Assembly: GCF_001941945.1 (NCBI RefSeq) | Contig: NZ_CP015583.1 | Coordinates: 2,673,501-2,737,500, forward strand | Length of the DNA: 64,000 nucleotides | Reading direction: 5' to 3' | Source of the DNA: Roseomonas gilardii | Lineage (GTDB): Bacteria; Pseudomonadota; Alphaproteobacteria; Acetobacterales; Acetobacteraceae | Shown: in pieces, positions 1-9,977 of the stretch | Position numbering within the stretch: position 1 is the stretch's first letter | Layout of the letters: each line of letters opens with the position of its first letter | The notes under the pieces: generated by a model | The model's input: only the letters and a program-made list of their open reading frames with translations | What the model was told of the DNA's origin: nothing | The model's database searches: none | Translations under genes and position numbers: made by a program

Positions 1-117
1 GCCTGGGTGCCCACCCATCACATCCGCCGGAGATGGGGGGCCGGCGGCGCGGATCACCTATCCCCGGCGATGGCGACCCTCCCTATCTTCGTGGTTTCGA
101 ACAGGGAGCGAACCGGT

Positions 118-393
118 ATGAAGGCAGAGCAGGAGGAGTTCACCCCCGTCCCCGGACACCAGGAGGCGGTCCATCGCGCCCGTGTCCTGGCCAAATTGGT
201 GGAGGAGCAGTTGCTCGGCCACCCTGCCCTCGCCACCAACTTCTTCTGGCGCAACAAGGCCGAGCAGGCTCTTGACGCCCTGAGCGACCTCGCCGCCGCG
301 CTGGAGGCCGGGTCACCCCGCCGGCGCAGCGCGGATGCGCCCGGCGGGCGCGGCCAGGCCCCCGGAGCGACGATGCCCCACGCCGAGATTTGA
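118..393 (+). CDS. Small hypothetical protein (91 aa)
   Basis: A 91-residue soluble protein I do not recognise. The ATG at 118 is preceded by GGGAGCG, a plausible ribosome site; the open frame continues upstream but has no better start. The middle (about residues 15-60) is helical, with a WRNKAEQALDALSDLAAALEA stretch in which heptad-like leucines and alanines suggest a short helical hairpin. The C-terminal 30 residues are low-complexity and Arg/Pro-rich. No signal peptide or membrane segment is visible. It is a lone gene with no clear operon partner. It is probably real because of codon usage and ribosome site, but function is unknown. Confidence 0.5.
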   Translation: MKAEQEEFTPVPGHQEAVHRARVLAKLVEEQLLGHPALATNFFWRNKAEQALDALSDLAAALEAGSPRRRSADAPGGRGQAPGATMPHAEI

Positions 394-586
394 GGCAGGC
401 GGGCACCCGTCGCGCATCCCGGAGCCTTCCCTTGCGCTCGGTCCTTCGCTTGGCCCCTGCGCCCGGCGCGGGACTGGAAGCGCCTCTTTGGGCGCGACAG
501 GCCGGCTCCGTACGCGCAGAATGCGGCATGGGCGCAATGACGGCATGGGCAGGGGACGCCTGGACCATCTCGCCGGGGAGCCCGTG

Positions 587-1405
587 ATGTCGGGAGATGA
601 GGCATTGCAGCCGGGTTCCTGGAACCGTCCGAACACCTTCTGGCCGGTGCAGAACGGCTGGAGGATGCTGTTCCGGTCGGAGCCGAACGAGGTCCAGTTC
701 GGCCTGACCCTGGCCTTCATCGCCGGGGCCATCAATGCCGGCGGCTTCATGATCGTGGGGCAGTACACCTCCCACATGTCGGGCATTGTCTCGGCCATGG
801 CGGATGGCGCCGCGGCGGGGGCCTGGGCCCTGCTCCTCGCCGGGCTGGCGGCCCTGTGTTCCTTCCTGGCCGGCGCCGCCTGCTCGGCCATCCTCATCAA
901 CTGGTGTCGCCGGCACCATGCGCGCAGCCAGTATGCGCTGCCCCTGCTCCTGGAGGCCCTGCTGGTGGCGGGCCTGGGACTGCTGGGGGAGCATCTTCCG
1001 CCCGGCATCGCCGTCGCGGTGCTGGTGCCGCTGCTCTGCTTCCTGATGGGTTTGCAGAACGCCACCATCACCAAGATCTCCGGCGCGCGGATCCGCACCA
1101 CCCACATGACCGGCATCGTGACCGATATCGGGATCGAGCTCGGCAAGCTCTTCTACTGGAACATCCATGTGACCGAGGCGAACGCCCCGCATGTCCGGGC
1201 CGACCGCGCCAAGCTGCGCCTGCTGTCCAGCTTCCTCGGCTGCTTCTTCGTCGGCGGGGTGCTGGGCGCGCTGGGCTTCAGCCATATCGGGCTGGTCGCC
1301 TTCCTTCCGCTTTCGGTCCTGCTGCTCCTGCTGGCCAGCGCGGTGGTCCAGCCGGCCCCGGATGTGACCGCGGCGGCCCGGCATGGCCTTCCGGGGCAGG
1401 GCTAG
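587..1405 (+). CDS. YoaK/DUF1275 family integral membrane protein
   Basis: This 272-residue inner-membrane protein belongs to the DUF1275 (YoaK) family. It has about six hydrophobic segments: the first (around residue 45) contains FIAGAINAGGF, followed by GQYTSHMSGIVS, and a later segment carries the GLQNATITKISG sequence that is diagnostic of the family. The start at 587 follows GGGGAG. A further in-frame ATG at 665 would give a shorter N-terminus. Members are conserved across bacteria but have no settled biochemical role; transport has been suggested for the family. The gene stands alone, with about 230 non-coding bases before the next gene. Confidence 0.85.
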   Translation: MSGDEALQPGSWNRPNTFWPVQNGWRMLFRSEPNEVQFGLTLAFIAGAINAGGFMIVGQYTSHMSGIVSAMADGAAAGAWALLLAGLAALCSFLAGAACSAILINWCRRHHARSQYALPLLLEALLVAGLGLLGEHLPPGIAVAVLVPLLCFLMGLQNATITKISGARIRTTHMTGIVTDIGIELGKLFYWNIHVTEANAPHVRADRAKLRLLSSFLGCFFVGGVLGALGFSHIGLVAFLPLSVLLLLLASAVVQPAPDVTAAARHGLPGQG

Positions 1406-1636
1406 GGCACACCGGAATACAATCCCAGGTAGACACACGACGTTTCGCATGCAACCTTTTGTGCCGGTAGCGGCTGGGGTCCCTCATATGACGTTATCCG
1501 GAGCAACCTCCCCCCTCCCGATGCCATGACGGGCAGCCGGGCGGGCCATCCGGCTCCCATGCAGCCGCCCGGACCTTTCCACGGCCCGCGACCGCGTCCC
1601 TATCCCTTCCCTTCATGGTCCCTTCGCCCGAAATCC

Positions 1637-2059
1637 ATGCAGCTTCCCCACGTGAACGCACTCAGCCCCATCGGACAGGACCGCACGGAGAATGCCGTCT
1701 ATGACGTGCTGATCGTGGACGACGACGATCTGGTGCGGGCGACACTCGCTTCCGTGATGGAGGATGAGGGCTGGACGGTGCGGGAGGCCCGCAGCCCCGC
1801 CGAAGCGCTGGGCGCCTGCGCCGGGCCGGAACGCTGCCGCCTGCTACTGACCGACATCAACCTCGGCATGCCGCAGGACGGCTTCGACGTCGCGGCCATG
1901 CTGCGCCAGCGCTTCCCGGACCTGCCGGTCGTGTTCATCACCGGCCGGCCCTGGGTCTATGAGAACCGGCGCTTCGGCAACCGGGATCGCGCCCTGTCGA
2001 AGCCCCTGACCATGTCCTCGCTCGCCGAAACCGTGCGGGAGCTCATACGGGAGGGCTGA
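1637..2059 (+). CDS. Single-domain response regulator (receiver only)
   Basis: This 140-residue protein is a CheY-like receiver with no output domain. The visible receiver residues are the acidic cluster DDDD at 28-31, the phospho-acceptor Asp73 in LLTDINLG, the conserved Thr in VFITGRP and the Lys in LSKPL near the C-terminus. No sensor kinase is adjacent, so it probably receives phosphate from a kinase elsewhere or works in a phosphorelay. The start at 1637 was chosen because residues before it are Pro/Arg-rich and unlike a receiver; a start at 1526 would add 37 such residues. Confidence 0.85.
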   Translation: MQLPHVNALSPIGQDRTENAVYDVLIVDDDDLVRATLASVMEDEGWTVREARSPAEALGACAGPERCRLLLTDINLGMPQDGFDVAAMLRQRFPDLPVVFITGRPWVYENRRFGNRDRALSKPLTMSSLAETVRELIREG

Positions 2060-2242
2060 GGCCCGCCGTCCCGCCGCCTTTCAGCGCCCGGCGGTGTCGC
2101 GTTTCCCGCGCGAAGGGGATAGACCTCCCCTTGCCCCGGGGCCGGAATGCCGCCCGCAGGCTCAGGCCGCGACGGCACCCCCGATGCGGCCCCTTGTCCA
2201 GACGGCCGCACGCGGAAAGCGAGCCGAAGAAGGAGGATCCAG

Positions 2243-3451
2243 ATGAACGCCATCCCCGGCAGCGAGTCGAAGGCCAAGGCCCCCCGCCCCGTCTTTCATT
2301 GGGATGACGCGTTGCTGCTGGAGGAGCAGCTGAACGAGGAGGAGCGCATGATCCGCGACGCGGCGCGCGCCTTCTGCCAGGACCGGCTGATGCCCCGCGT
2401 GCTGGAGGCCAACCGGCGCGAGCATTTCGACCGCGAGATCATGAACGAGTTCGGCGAGCAGGGCTTCCTGGGCGCGACGCTGGAGGGCTATGGCTGCGCA
2501 GGCGTCGGCTATGTCTCCTACGGGCTGATCTCGCGCGAGGTGGAGCGGGTCGATTCCGGCTACCGCTCCGCCTTCTCGGTGCAGTCCTCGCTGGTGATGT
2601 ACCCGATCCACGCCTTCGGCTCCGAGGCGCAGAAGGAGAAGTACCTGCCGAAGCTGCGCAGCGGCGAATGGGTCGGCTGCTTCGGCCTGACCGAGCCCGA
2701 TGCCGGCTCCGACCCCAACTCCATGCGGACGCGGGCGAGGAAGGCCGATGGCGGCTACCTCGTTTCCGGCTCCAAGACCTGGATCAGCAACTCGCCCATC
2801 GCCGACGTCTTCGTGGTCTGGGCCAAGGACGACGAGGGCACCTTGCGGGGCTTCATCCTGGAGAAGGGGATGAAGGGGCTCACCGCGCCCAAGATCGAGG
2901 GCAAGTTCAGCCTGCGCGCCTCGGTCACCGGCATGATCATGATGGACGAGGTCTTCGTGCCCGAGGAGAACCGGCTGCCGGGGGTGAAGAGCTTCGCCGG
3001 CCCCTTCTCCTGCCTCAACCGCGCCCGCTACGGCATCTCCTGGGGCGTGCTGGGGGCGGCCGAGGACTGCTGGCACCGCGCCCGCGACTACACCCTGAAC
3101 CGCATCATGTTCGGCCGCCCCCTGGCGCAGACGCAGCTGATCCAGAAGAAGCTCGCCGACATGCAGACGGAGATCACGCTGGGGCTGCAGGCCTCGCTGC
3201 GCGTGGGGCGGCTGTTCGACGAGCACAAGGCGGCGCCGGAGATGATCTCCCTGGTCAAGCGCAACAACTGCGGCAAGGCGCTCGACATCGCCCGCATGGC
3301 CCGCGACATGCACGGCGGCAACGGCATCGTGGACGAGTACCACGTCATCCGCCACGCCATGAACCTGGAGACGGTGAACACCTACGAGGGCACCCACGAC
3401 GTCCATGCCCTGATCCTGGGCCGCGCCCAGACCGGCCTCAACGCGTTCTGA
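2243..3451 (+). CDS. gcdH: Glutaryl-CoA dehydrogenase
   Basis: This 402-residue flavoprotein of the acyl-CoA dehydrogenase family oxidises and decarboxylates glutaryl-CoA to crotonyl-CoA in the breakdown of lysine, tryptophan and glutarate. It shows the family's three-part fold: helical N-terminal domain, a middle domain with [12 protein letters not shown] and [10 protein letters not shown], and a C-terminal domain with the catalytic Glu382 in [18 protein letters not shown]. The Arg-rich FSLRASVTG motif and overall length fit GcdH rather than short-chain dehydrogenases. AGGAGG sits 7 bases before the ATG. It is followed after 16 bases by a class III CoA-transferase, the usual partner that activates glutarate. 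Confidence 0.92.
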   Translation: MNAIPGSESKAKAPRPVFHWDDALLLEEQLNEEERMIRDAARAFCQDRLMPRVLEANRREHFDREIMNEFGEQGFLGATLEGYGCAGVGYVSYGLISREVERVDSGYRSAFSVQSSLVMYPIHAFGSEAQKEKYLPKLRSGEWVGCFGLTEPDAGSDPNSMRTRARKADGGYLVSGSKTWISNSPIADVFVVWAKDDEGTLRGFILEKGMKGLTAPKIEGKFSLRASVTGMIMMDEVFVPEENRLPGVKSFAGPFSCLNRARYGISWGVLGAAEDCWHRARDYTLNRIMFGRPLAQTQLIQKKLADMQTEITLGLQASLRVGRLFDEHKAAPEMISLVKRNNCGKALDIARMARDMHGGNGIVDEYHVIRHAMNLETVNTYEGTHDVHALILGRAQTGLNAF

Positions 3452-3467
3452 GCGGGCGGATAGCAGC

Positions 3468-4679
3468 ATGGCCGGTCCGCTGGAGGGCGTGCGCGTCCTC
3501 GATCTGAGCCGCGTTCTCGCTGGCCCCTGGGCGAGCCAGAACCTGGCCGACCTGGGTGCAGAGGTGATCAAGGTCGAGCGCCCGGGTGCGGGGGACGACA
3601 CCCGTGGCTGGGGGCCGCCCTATGTCGAGGATGCGGCGGGGCAGCCCACCGAGGTCAGCGCCTATTTCCTCTCGGCCAACCGGGGAAAGCGCTCGGTCAC
3701 GGTGGATTTCACCCGCCCCGAGGGACAGGAGATCCTCCGCCGCCTCGCCGCCGAGAGCGACGTGGTGCTGGAGAACTACAAGTTCGGGGGGCTGAGGAAG
3801 TACGGGCTGGACCATGACAGCCTGCGGGCGGTGAATCCGCGGCTGATCTACTGCTCCATCACCGGCTTCGGGCAGACCGGCCCCTATCGCCAGCGCACGG
3901 GCTACGACTTCCTGCTCCAGGCCATGGGCGGGCTGATGAGCGTCACCGGCGAGCCGGGTGGCGAGCCGATGAAGGTGGGCGTCGCCATCACCGACATCCT
4001 CACCGGCATGTACGCCTCCACCGCCATCCTGGCGGCGCTGCACGAGCGGGGGCGCAGCGGTGAGGGCCAGCATATCGATCTCGCCCTCTTCGACGTGCAG
4101 ATCGCGACCCTGGCCAACCAGGCGCTGAACTACCTCGTCTCGGGGCGGGAACCGTGGCGGCTGGGCAATGCGCATCCCAGCATCGTGCCCTACCAGTCCT
4201 TTCCCACGGTGGATGGCGACATCGTGCTGGCGGTGGGCAATGACGAGCAGTTCCGCCGCTTCGTCACCTCTGCCGGACGGCCGGACCTGGCGGAGGACGA
4301 ACGCTTCCGCACCAACACGGGTCGCGTGCGGAACCGGGAGGTTCTGGTGCCGCTGCTGCGCGACCTGATCGCCGGGCAGACCACGGCGCAGTGGCTGGAG
4401 CAGTTGGAACCGCTGGGCGTGCCCTGCGGCCCGGTGAACGGCGTGGCCGCCGCCTTTGCCGATCCGCAGGCCCAGGCGCGCGGGATGCGGCTGGAGATGC
4501 AGCACCCCGAGCTGGGCACCGTCCCGGGCGTGGCCAGCCCGATGCGCTTCTCCCGCACCCCGATCGCCTATGAGCAGGCGCCTCCCCGCCTCGGCGAACA
4601 TACCGAGGCGGTGCTGCGCGAACGCCTCGGCGCGTCCGAGGCGGAGATCGCGCAATGGCGGGAACAAGGCACGATCTGA
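3468..4679 (+). CDS. Class III CoA-transferase (CaiB/BaiF family), probably succinyl-CoA:glutarate
   Basis: This 403-residue protein is a family III CoA-transferase. The N-terminal half has [17 protein letters not shown] and the CoA-binding region [11 protein letters not shown]. The catalytic aspartate that carries the acyl-CoA intermediate is Asp176 in [11 protein letters not shown]. Further family motifs are [12 protein letters not shown] and [10 protein letters not shown]. The stop of gcdH is only 16 bases upstream, so the two form an operon. By analogy with SUGCT-type enzymes it would transfer CoA from succinyl-CoA to glutarate, feeding GcdH. Substrate assignment is inference from the neighbour; family assignment is firm. 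Confidence 0.88.
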   Translation: MAGPLEGVRVLDLSRVLAGPWASQNLADLGAEVIKVERPGAGDDTRGWGPPYVEDAAGQPTEVSAYFLSANRGKRSVTVDFTRPEGQEILRRLAAESDVVLENYKFGGLRKYGLDHDSLRAVNPRLIYCSITGFGQTGPYRQRTGYDFLLQAMGGLMSVTGEPGGEPMKVGVAITDILTGMYASTAILAALHERGRSGEGQHIDLALFDVQIATLANQALNYLVSGREPWRLGNAHPSIVPYQSFPTVDGDIVLAVGNDEQFRRFVTSAGRPDLAEDERFRTNTGRVRNREVLVPLLRDLIAGQTTAQWLEQLEPLGVPCGPVNGVAAAFADPQAQARGMRLEMQHPELGTVPGVASPMRFSRTPIAYEQAPPRLGEHTEAVLRERLGASEAEIAQWREQGTI

Positions 4680-4686
4680 TCCATAC

Positions 4687-4708
4687 GCCGCCGGGAAGGC
4701 CCGGCGGC
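4687..4708. terminator. GC-rich hairpin between convergent genes
   Basis: GCCGCCGGG (4687-4695) pairs perfectly with CCCGGCGGC (4700-4708) around an AAGG loop. It lies between the convergent CoA-transferase and dehydrogenase genes. There is no T-run on either side, so it is a likely bidirectional stop but not a classical intrinsic terminator. Confidence 0.5.
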
Positions 4709-4710
4709 AG

Positions 4711-5652
4711 CTACGCCACCGCGGAAGGCAGGGGCCGGCCGGCGAACTGGGCGGCGAGGTTGTCCAGCACGACCTGCCCCATGGTGAGGCGCGTTTCCTC
4801 GGTGGCGCTGGCGCGGTGCGGCTGCAGCACGACGTTGTCCATGCCCAGCAGCGCCTCCGGCACGTTCGGCTCCTCGACGAAGACATCGAGCCCGGCGCCG
4901 CCCAGGCGCTTCTCCGCCAGTGCCGCGACCAGCTCCGCCTCATCGACCACGCTGCCGCGCGCGACATTGACCAGGAAGCCGCGCGGCCCGAGCGCATCGA
5001 GCACCGTGCGCCCGACGATGCCGCGCGACTGTTCCCCGCCGGAGGCTGCCACGACCAGCACGTCGCTGGCTTCCGCCAGGGCGCGGAGATCCGGCTCGAA
5101 GCGATAGGCGGAGCCGGGCAGCGGCCGCAGGTCGGTATAGGCGATCTCCATGGAGAAGCCCTCGGCCCGGCGGGCGATGGCGCGGCCGATCTGGCCCAGG
5201 CCCAGGATGCCCAGGCGGCGGCCGGTGACCTTGCGCGCCAGCGGCGGCGCCTCGCCCGCCCGCCAGCGCCCCGCCCGCACGAAGCGGTCGTTGAAGGCGG
5301 TCATGCGCAGCACGGAGAGGATCAGCGCCATGGCCATGTCGGCGACATCATCGGTCAGGACGCCCGGGGTGGTGGTCACGCGGATGCCATGCTCGCGCGC
5401 GAAGGCGAGGTCCACCGCATCCGTGCCGACGCCGCTGACCGCGACGATCTCCAGCTTCGGCAGGGCTTCCATGAGGCTCCGGGACGCACCCTTCACGCCG
5501 CCGGTGACCACGCCGCGGATCGAGGGCCCCATCTCGCGCAGCAGCCGCTGCGGGTCGGCGGCCTTGTGCAGGCGATGGACGGCATAGGCGGCATCGAGCG
5601 CGGCCTCGACCGGTTCCGGCATGGCCTGGAGCAGGAGGATGTCTGGCTTCAC
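4711..5652 (-). CDS. D-isomer-specific 2-hydroxyacid dehydrogenase (glyoxylate/hydroxypyruvate reductase type)
   Basis: This 313-residue NAD(P)-dependent oxidoreductase reduces a 2-keto acid to a D-2-hydroxy acid. The nucleotide-binding motif GLGQIGRAIARR is at about 151-162. The catalytic triad of the family is complete: Arg232 in NVARGSVVDE, Glu261 in VEEP and His279 in QPHRAS. Length and motifs fit the glyoxylate/hydroxypyruvate reductase subgroup. A GTG start at 5652 is preferred because the 31 residues upstream are Pro/Arg-rich and unlike the family. It lies 89 bases downstream of an ACS-type MFS transporter on the same strand, so a sugar-acid or hydroxy-acid substrate shared with that transporter is likely. 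Confidence 0.85.
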   Translation of the reverse strand: MKPDILLLQAMPEPVEAALDAAYAVHRLHKAADPQRLLREMGPSIRGVVTGGVKGASRSLMEALPKLEIVAVSGVGTDAVDLAFAREHGIRVTTTPGVLTDDVADMAMALILSVLRMTAFNDRFVRAGRWRAGEAPPLARKVTGRRLGILGLGQIGRAIARRAEGFSMEIAYTDLRPLPGSAYRFEPDLRALAEASDVLVVAASGGEQSRGIVGRTVLDALGPRGFLVNVARGSVVDEAELVAALAEKRLGGAGLDVFVEEPNVPEALLGMDNVVLQPHRASATEETRLTMGQVVLDNLAAQFAGRPLPSAVA

Positions 5653-5707
5653 GGCGTCACTCTGTCTTCTGCGGTCGGGAAAGCCTGGCGGCGGCGCCGG
5701 GGCAAGG

Positions 5708-5731
5708 CCGCCCTCCCACGAGGGAGGGCGG
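5708..5731. terminator. Intergenic hairpin after MFS gene
   Basis: A perfect 10-bp stem (5708-5717 with 5722-5731, loop ACGA) lies between the MFS stop and the dehydrogenase start. It has no following T-run, so it may be an mRNA-stabilising or partial-termination element that lowers expression of the distal gene. Confidence 0.4.
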
Positions 5732-5741
5732 AGGTTCGGGA

Positions 5742-7088
5742 TCACGCCTGTCGCAGCGTCAGGCGGTGGATCGGCCCCATCAGGAAGAGATAGGCCAGGA
5801 TCGCCAGCACGGCATGCGCCGCGACAAAGACCAGCACGCCGTCATAGGAGCCGGTGGCGACGATGATGTAGCCGCTGACGATCGGCGTCACGATGCCCGC
5901 GATGTTGCCGATGGCATTGAACATGCCGCCGGTGAGGCCGGTGATCTCCCTGGGCGCGGCATCGGAGATGACGGCCCAGCCGATGGCGGCGAGGCCCTTG
6001 CCGAAGAAGGCCAGCGCCATGATGGCGATCACCGCCCATTCCGCCGCGACGACGTTGCAGGCCACCAGCGTGGTCGCCAGCGCCATGCCGATCACGAAGG
6101 GCGTCTTGCGCGCGGCCGACAGCGAGATACCCCGGCGCAGCAGCGCGTCGGAGAGCATGCCGCTGCACACGCCGCCCAGGAAGCCGCAGATGGCCGGCAG
6201 GGCCGCCACGAAGCCGACCTTCATGATCGACATGCCGCGCGCCTGCACGAGATAGATCGGGAACCAGGTGATGAAGAAGTAGGTCAGCGCGGTGATGGCG
6301 TACTGGCCCGCATAGGCACCGAGCAGCAGGCGGTGGCTCAGCAACTGCTTCACATGTGCCCAGCGGATCTTCACCGGCGGCGCGGCGCCGGCGCGGTCCA
6401 TGTCCACCAGCGCGCCGCCCTTCTCCAGGTGCTCGATCTCGGCGGCATTGGCGCGCGGGTGATCCTTGGGATTGTGGATCAACCAGGGCCAGGCGAGGCT
6501 CAGCAGGATGCCCAGGGCGCCCATGAAGAGAAAGATGTATTCCCAGCCGAAGCTCGCGGTGATCCAGCCCATGATGGGCGCGAAGAAGGCCACCGCCGCA
6601 TACTGGGCGGAGTTGAAGATCGCCGTGGCCGTGCCGCGTTCCGCCGTCGGGAACCAGGCGGCGACGATGCGGTTGTTCGCCGGGAAGGCCGGCGATTCCA
6701 CAAGGCCCAGCGCGAAGCGGACGGCGAAGAGCATCACGAAGGCCGAGGTCGGGTGGAAAAAGCCCACGCCGCCCTGCAGCAGCGTGAAGAGCGACCAGGA
6801 GAACAGGCTGAGCCCGTAGATGAGCTTCGAGCCGTAGCGGTCCAGCAGCCAGCCGCCGGGGATCTGCCCGATCACATAGGCCCAGCCGAAGGCCGAGAAG
6901 AGATAGCCCATGCCGATCGGGTCGAAGTTCAGCTCGCGCGCCAGGGCCGTGCCGGCGATCGAGAGCGTCGCGCGGTCGGCGTAGTTGATGGCGGTGACGA
7001 GAAAGAGCAGGCCCAGGATCGCGTAGCGGACGCGGGTGGCCTTCACGGTCGGGACGGCCATGCTGCCGATGGATGTCGTGCTGCTCAT
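5742..7088 (-). CDS. MFS transporter, anion:cation symporter (ACS) family
   Basis: This 448-residue inner-membrane protein has about twelve hydrophobic segments in two bundles. The first helix ends in NYADRATLSIA, the signature of the ACS family (galactonate, glucarate and tartrate carriers), followed by YLFSAFGWAYVIGQIPGGWLLDRYGSK, which is the family's loop 2-3 motif region. The ATG at 7088 has GGGAAAGG at a suitable distance; a longer frame upstream lacks one. It probably imports an organic or sugar acid by proton symport. The dehydrogenase downstream is its likely metabolic partner. Confidence 0.88.
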   Translation of the reverse strand: MSSTTSIGSMAVPTVKATRVRYAILGLLFLVTAINYADRATLSIAGTALARELNFDPIGMGYLFSAFGWAYVIGQIPGGWLLDRYGSKLIYGLSLFSWSLFTLLQGGVGFFHPTSAFVMLFAVRFALGLVESPAFPANNRIVAAWFPTAERGTATAIFNSAQYAAVAFFAPIMGWITASFGWEYIFLFMGALGILLSLAWPWLIHNPKDHPRANAAEIEHLEKGGALVDMDRAGAAPPVKIRWAHVKQLLSHRLLLGAYAGQYAITALTYFFITWFPIYLVQARGMSIMKVGFVAALPAICGFLGGVCSGMLSDALLRRGISLSAARKTPFVIGMALATTLVACNVVAAEWAVIAIMALAFFGKGLAAIGWAVISDAAPREITGLTGGMFNAIGNIAGIVTPIVSGYIIVATGSYDGVLVFVAAHAVLAILAYLFLMGPIHRLTLRQA

Positions 7089-7597
7089 GCGGACCTTTCC
7101 CGGAAAGGCGGCGGCCATGCCTGCCGCCCCTCCTTGTTCTTGCGTGCCCATATCCGCTCGCCCTTCCCTTCGCCGGGGATCGGAAGCGGCTCAGACGTCA
7201 TGCAACTGATGCAAGACCAATAGGGGAGCGGGGCGATAACGGTCCAAGCCAGAAACGGCATCGATCCATATGATTGTTGAATTGATCATCCGTGCCCCGC
7301 GCGGCTGAGGCTTGCCGCCGTGTCAGGACGCGCGGGGATTGCAGCCTGTCCCCGATCCGAGAAGGAAATGCCGCCGGGCGGCCCGGCCGCCTGTAACGAG
7401 CCGTGCGACCGGCGGCGGGGTGTTCCGACAGGAGAGAATGGAAACGGGCGATTTGTCGCTCGCGGCTTCGTAAAGGTTAATGCTACCTAAAGTTGTATTC
7501 AGGGAGTGCTAAAAAACCTTCCCCCTTGAAGTATCCCGAAGAAATGACGGGACACCGGGACGTTCTTTGACTCGAAATACAACCATAGGTTGAATTC
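7089..7597. promoter_or_regulatory. Divergent intergenic region between MFS gene and RTX gene
   Basis: About 510 bases without a convincing gene. The right part (7480-7597) is clearly less GC-rich than its surroundings and probably holds the RTX promoter. GTTGTATT at 7492-7499 is the reverse complement of AATACAAC at 7576-7583, so an 8-bp inverted repeat frames the last 100 bases. The ribosome site of the RTX gene is weak (AGGTTG at 7587). I see no clear -10/-35 pair. Confidence 0.35.
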
Positions 7598-9901
7598 ATG
7601 ACATCAACGACCGCCATCCGGACCGAGGACTTCATAGAATCCATCGGCGTGAACATTCACACCGGCTTCTGGGATACCCCCTATGGGGATGTCAGCAGCA
7701 TCCTGGCCGCGCTGGAATATCTCGGCATCGACAATGTCCGTGACACCACGGCCTGGCCCGAATACCAGCAGGACCGGCTGGAGACACTGGGCGAGGCCGG
7801 CATCAAGCTCGATCTTGTCACCGGCGTGCAGGGCGACGACTACGACAGCCAGTTTGCCATGGTCGAGGCCCTGGCGGCCTATGTCCGCTCGGTGGAAGGG
7901 CCGAACGAGGTCAACTACTGGACCGTCACCTACGATGGCGAGACAGGCACCAGCGCCGCGCAGGCGATGCAGGAAGCCATCTACAGCTTCGTGAAATCCA
8001 GCAGCGCGCTGAGCGACGCGGTGGTGGTGAACTTCACCGTCGCCGCGGCTGACGAGGCGACCTTCTCCTCCTATGGCGACAACTCCGCCTATGCGGATTA
8101 CGGCGCGGCCCATATCTACTACGGCTACGGCGCCACGCCCTACAGCGTGCTCGAAACCTATGTCGCCATGGCCAACCTGATGGACCCGGGCGACCCGATG
8201 TATGTCACGGAGACGGGCTATCCGACGCTCACCACCGGCGCCGGGAACCAGGGCGTGGACGAGACGGTGCAGGCCAAGTACACGCTGGACCTGCTGCTGG
8301 ATGCCTACAGCCTCGGCATCGCCGTCACCTACATCTACGAGCTCTTCGATTCCTACGAGGACAGCGACGGTACGAACCAGGAGGCGCATTACGGCCTCTT
8401 CGACTATGACGGCACGGCCAAGGAAGCGGCGGTGGCGCTGCACAACCTGACCGCGATCCTTTCCGACACCGCCGACACGGCGGAGAGCTTCACCACCGGC
8501 ACGCTGGATTACACGGTGGAGAACCTGCCCTCCTCTGGGCACAGCCTGCTGTTCGAGAAGTCCGACGGCACCTACGAACTCGCCGTCTGGAACGAGCAGC
8601 AGATCTGGGACAGCACCACGAACACCGAGATCGCCACCGAGGCCACGACCGTCACCGTCTCGCTCGGCCAGGTCTTCGCCACGGTGACGGTCTATGACCC
8701 GCTCGACGGCACGGACGCCATCGCGACCTACTCCAATGTCAGCAGCATCTCGATCAGCATCAACGACCATCCTCTGATCATCGAGCTAAGCGGTGCCGGC
8801 GGCACCACGACCGCCGTGACCAGCGCTGTCAGCACGACGCTTTCCTCGGCCGAAACCGATCTCGTCCTGACCGGCTCGGATGCCGTGTCCGGCGTCGGCA
8901 ATGCGCTCGACAACACCATTACCGCCAACGATGCGGGCGACACGCTGTCCGGCATGGCGGGCAGCGATACGCTGACCGGCGGCAGCGGGAACGACCGCCT
9001 CAACGGCGGCACGGGCGCCGACACCATGTCGGGCGGAGCCGGCGATGACGTCTATTTTGTGGACAATACGGGTGACGTGGTGACGGAATCGGCTGATGCG
9101 GGCGATGACCGGGTCTATTCCTCCATCAGCTACACCCTCCCCGACAATGTCGAGCGGCTGAAGCTCACCGCCGAAGGGCTGACGGGCACGGGCAACGCGC
9201 TCGACAACGTCCTCTACGGCAGCGGCGGCACGGACACCCTCTACGGCCTGGCCGGCAAGGACGTGCTCTATGGCGGGGCGGGCGATGACACGCTCTACGG
9301 CGGCGATGGCAACGACATCCTCCAGGGTGGCACGGGCGCCGACAGCATGGCCGGCGGCGCGGGCGACGACAGCTATACGGTGGATGACAGCGGCGACGTG
9401 GTGACCGAAGCCGCGGACGAGGGCGACGACCGGGTCTATTCCTCCATCAGCTACACCCTGCCCGACAATGTCGAGCGCCTGAAGCTCACCGCCGAGGGGC
9501 TGACGGGCACAGGCAATGCCCTGGCCAACATCCTCTATGGCAGCAGCGGCACCGACACGCTCCAAGGCATGGCCGGAAACGACACGCTCTATGGCAATGA
9601 GGGCAGCGACAGGCTCGTCGGCGGCGCGGGCAACGACACCCTCAAGGGCGGGACCGGCGCCGACACCTTCGTCTTCCAGGCCAGCGACGGCGCCGGCAAG
9701 GACGTCATCGCCGATTTCAGCAGCAGCGATGGTGACGTGGTCGATCTGAGCGGCTTCGGCCTGACCGGCTTCGACGAGGTCGTCGCCGACATGACCCAGT
9801 CCGGATCGAACGTGAAGCTGACCCTGGACAACGGGGAGATCATCGTCTTCCAGAACATGACCATCGCCGCCTTCTCCGCGAGCGACTTCGCCTTCGGCTA
9901 G
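7598..9901 (+). CDS. Secreted RTX calcium-binding protein with clan-A glycosidase-like domain
   Basis: This 767-residue protein has no Sec signal and is built for type I secretion. Residues 10-290 look like a TIM-barrel glycosidase of clan GH-A (GH39/GH5-like). EGPNE with Glu104 is a candidate acid/base and VTETGYPT with Glu205 a candidate nucleophile. About 290-410 is a beta-rich linker. From 430 on there are glycine/aspartate nonapeptides ([15 protein letters not shown] and similar) that bind calcium, in three clusters, and a hydrophobic C-terminal tail without cysteines, as expected for an RTX secretion signal. Two 107-residue units are near-identical. Its target may be an extracellular polysaccharide. 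No ABC/MFP secretion genes are adjacent. Confidence 0.82.
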   Translation: MTSTTAIRTEDFIESIGVNIHTGFWDTPYGDVSSILAALEYLGIDNVRDTTAWPEYQQDRLETLGEAGIKLDLVTGVQGDDYDSQFAMVEALAAYVRSVEGPNEVNYWTVTYDGETGTSAAQAMQEAIYSFVKSSSALSDAVVVNFTVAAADEATFSSYGDNSAYADYGAAHIYYGYGATPYSVLETYVAMANLMDPGDPMYVTETGYPTLTTGAGNQGVDETVQAKYTLDLLLDAYSLGIAVTYIYELFDSYEDSDGTNQEAHYGLFDYDGTAKEAAVALHNLTAILSDTADTAESFTTGTLDYTVENLPSSGHSLLFEKSDGTYELAVWNEQQIWDSTTNTEIATEATTVTVSLGQVFATVTVYDPLDGTDAIATYSNVSSISISINDHPLIIELSGAGGTTTAVTSAVSTTLSSAETDLVLTGSDAVSGVGNALDNTITANDAGDTLSGMAGSDTLTGGSGNDRLNGGTGADTMSGGAGDDVYFVDNTGDVVTESADAGDDRVYSSISYTLPDNVERLKLTAEGLTGTGNALDNVLYGSGGTDTLYGLAGKDVLYGGAGDDTLYGGDGNDILQGGTGADSMAGGAGDDSYTVDDSGDVVTEAADEGDDRVYSSISYTLPDNVERLKLTAEGLTGTGNALANILYGSSGTDTLQGMAGNDTLYGNEGSDRLVGGAGNDTLKGGTGADTFVFQASDGAGKDVIADFSSSDGDVVDLSGFGLTGFDEVVADMTQSGSNVKLTLDNGEIIVFQNMTIAAFSASDFAFG
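9101..9544 (+). repeat. Internal near-identical duplication in RTX gene
   Basis: The blocks 9101-9223 and 9422-9544 are almost identical at DNA level (about 10 mismatches in 123 bases) and lie exactly 321 bases (107 codons) apart. Both encode the same [20 protein letters not shown] segment. The conservation at silent positions points to recent duplication or gene conversion. Confidence 0.85.
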
Positions 9902-9929
9902 GCGGCGGGGCCATGGACTGGCGAAGGGG

Positions 9930-9960
9930 GCGCCGTCATCCGGGGGGATGGCGGCGCTTT
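9930..9960. terminator. Terminator hairpin after RTX gene
   Basis: GCGCCGTCATCC pairs with GGATGGCGGCGC (12 bp, one G-T wobble, loop GGGG) and is followed on the plus strand by TTTCCCC. It lies between the convergent RTX and LysR genes. Confidence 0.6.
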
Positions 9961-9977
9961 CCCCGTGCATGGCCCCG

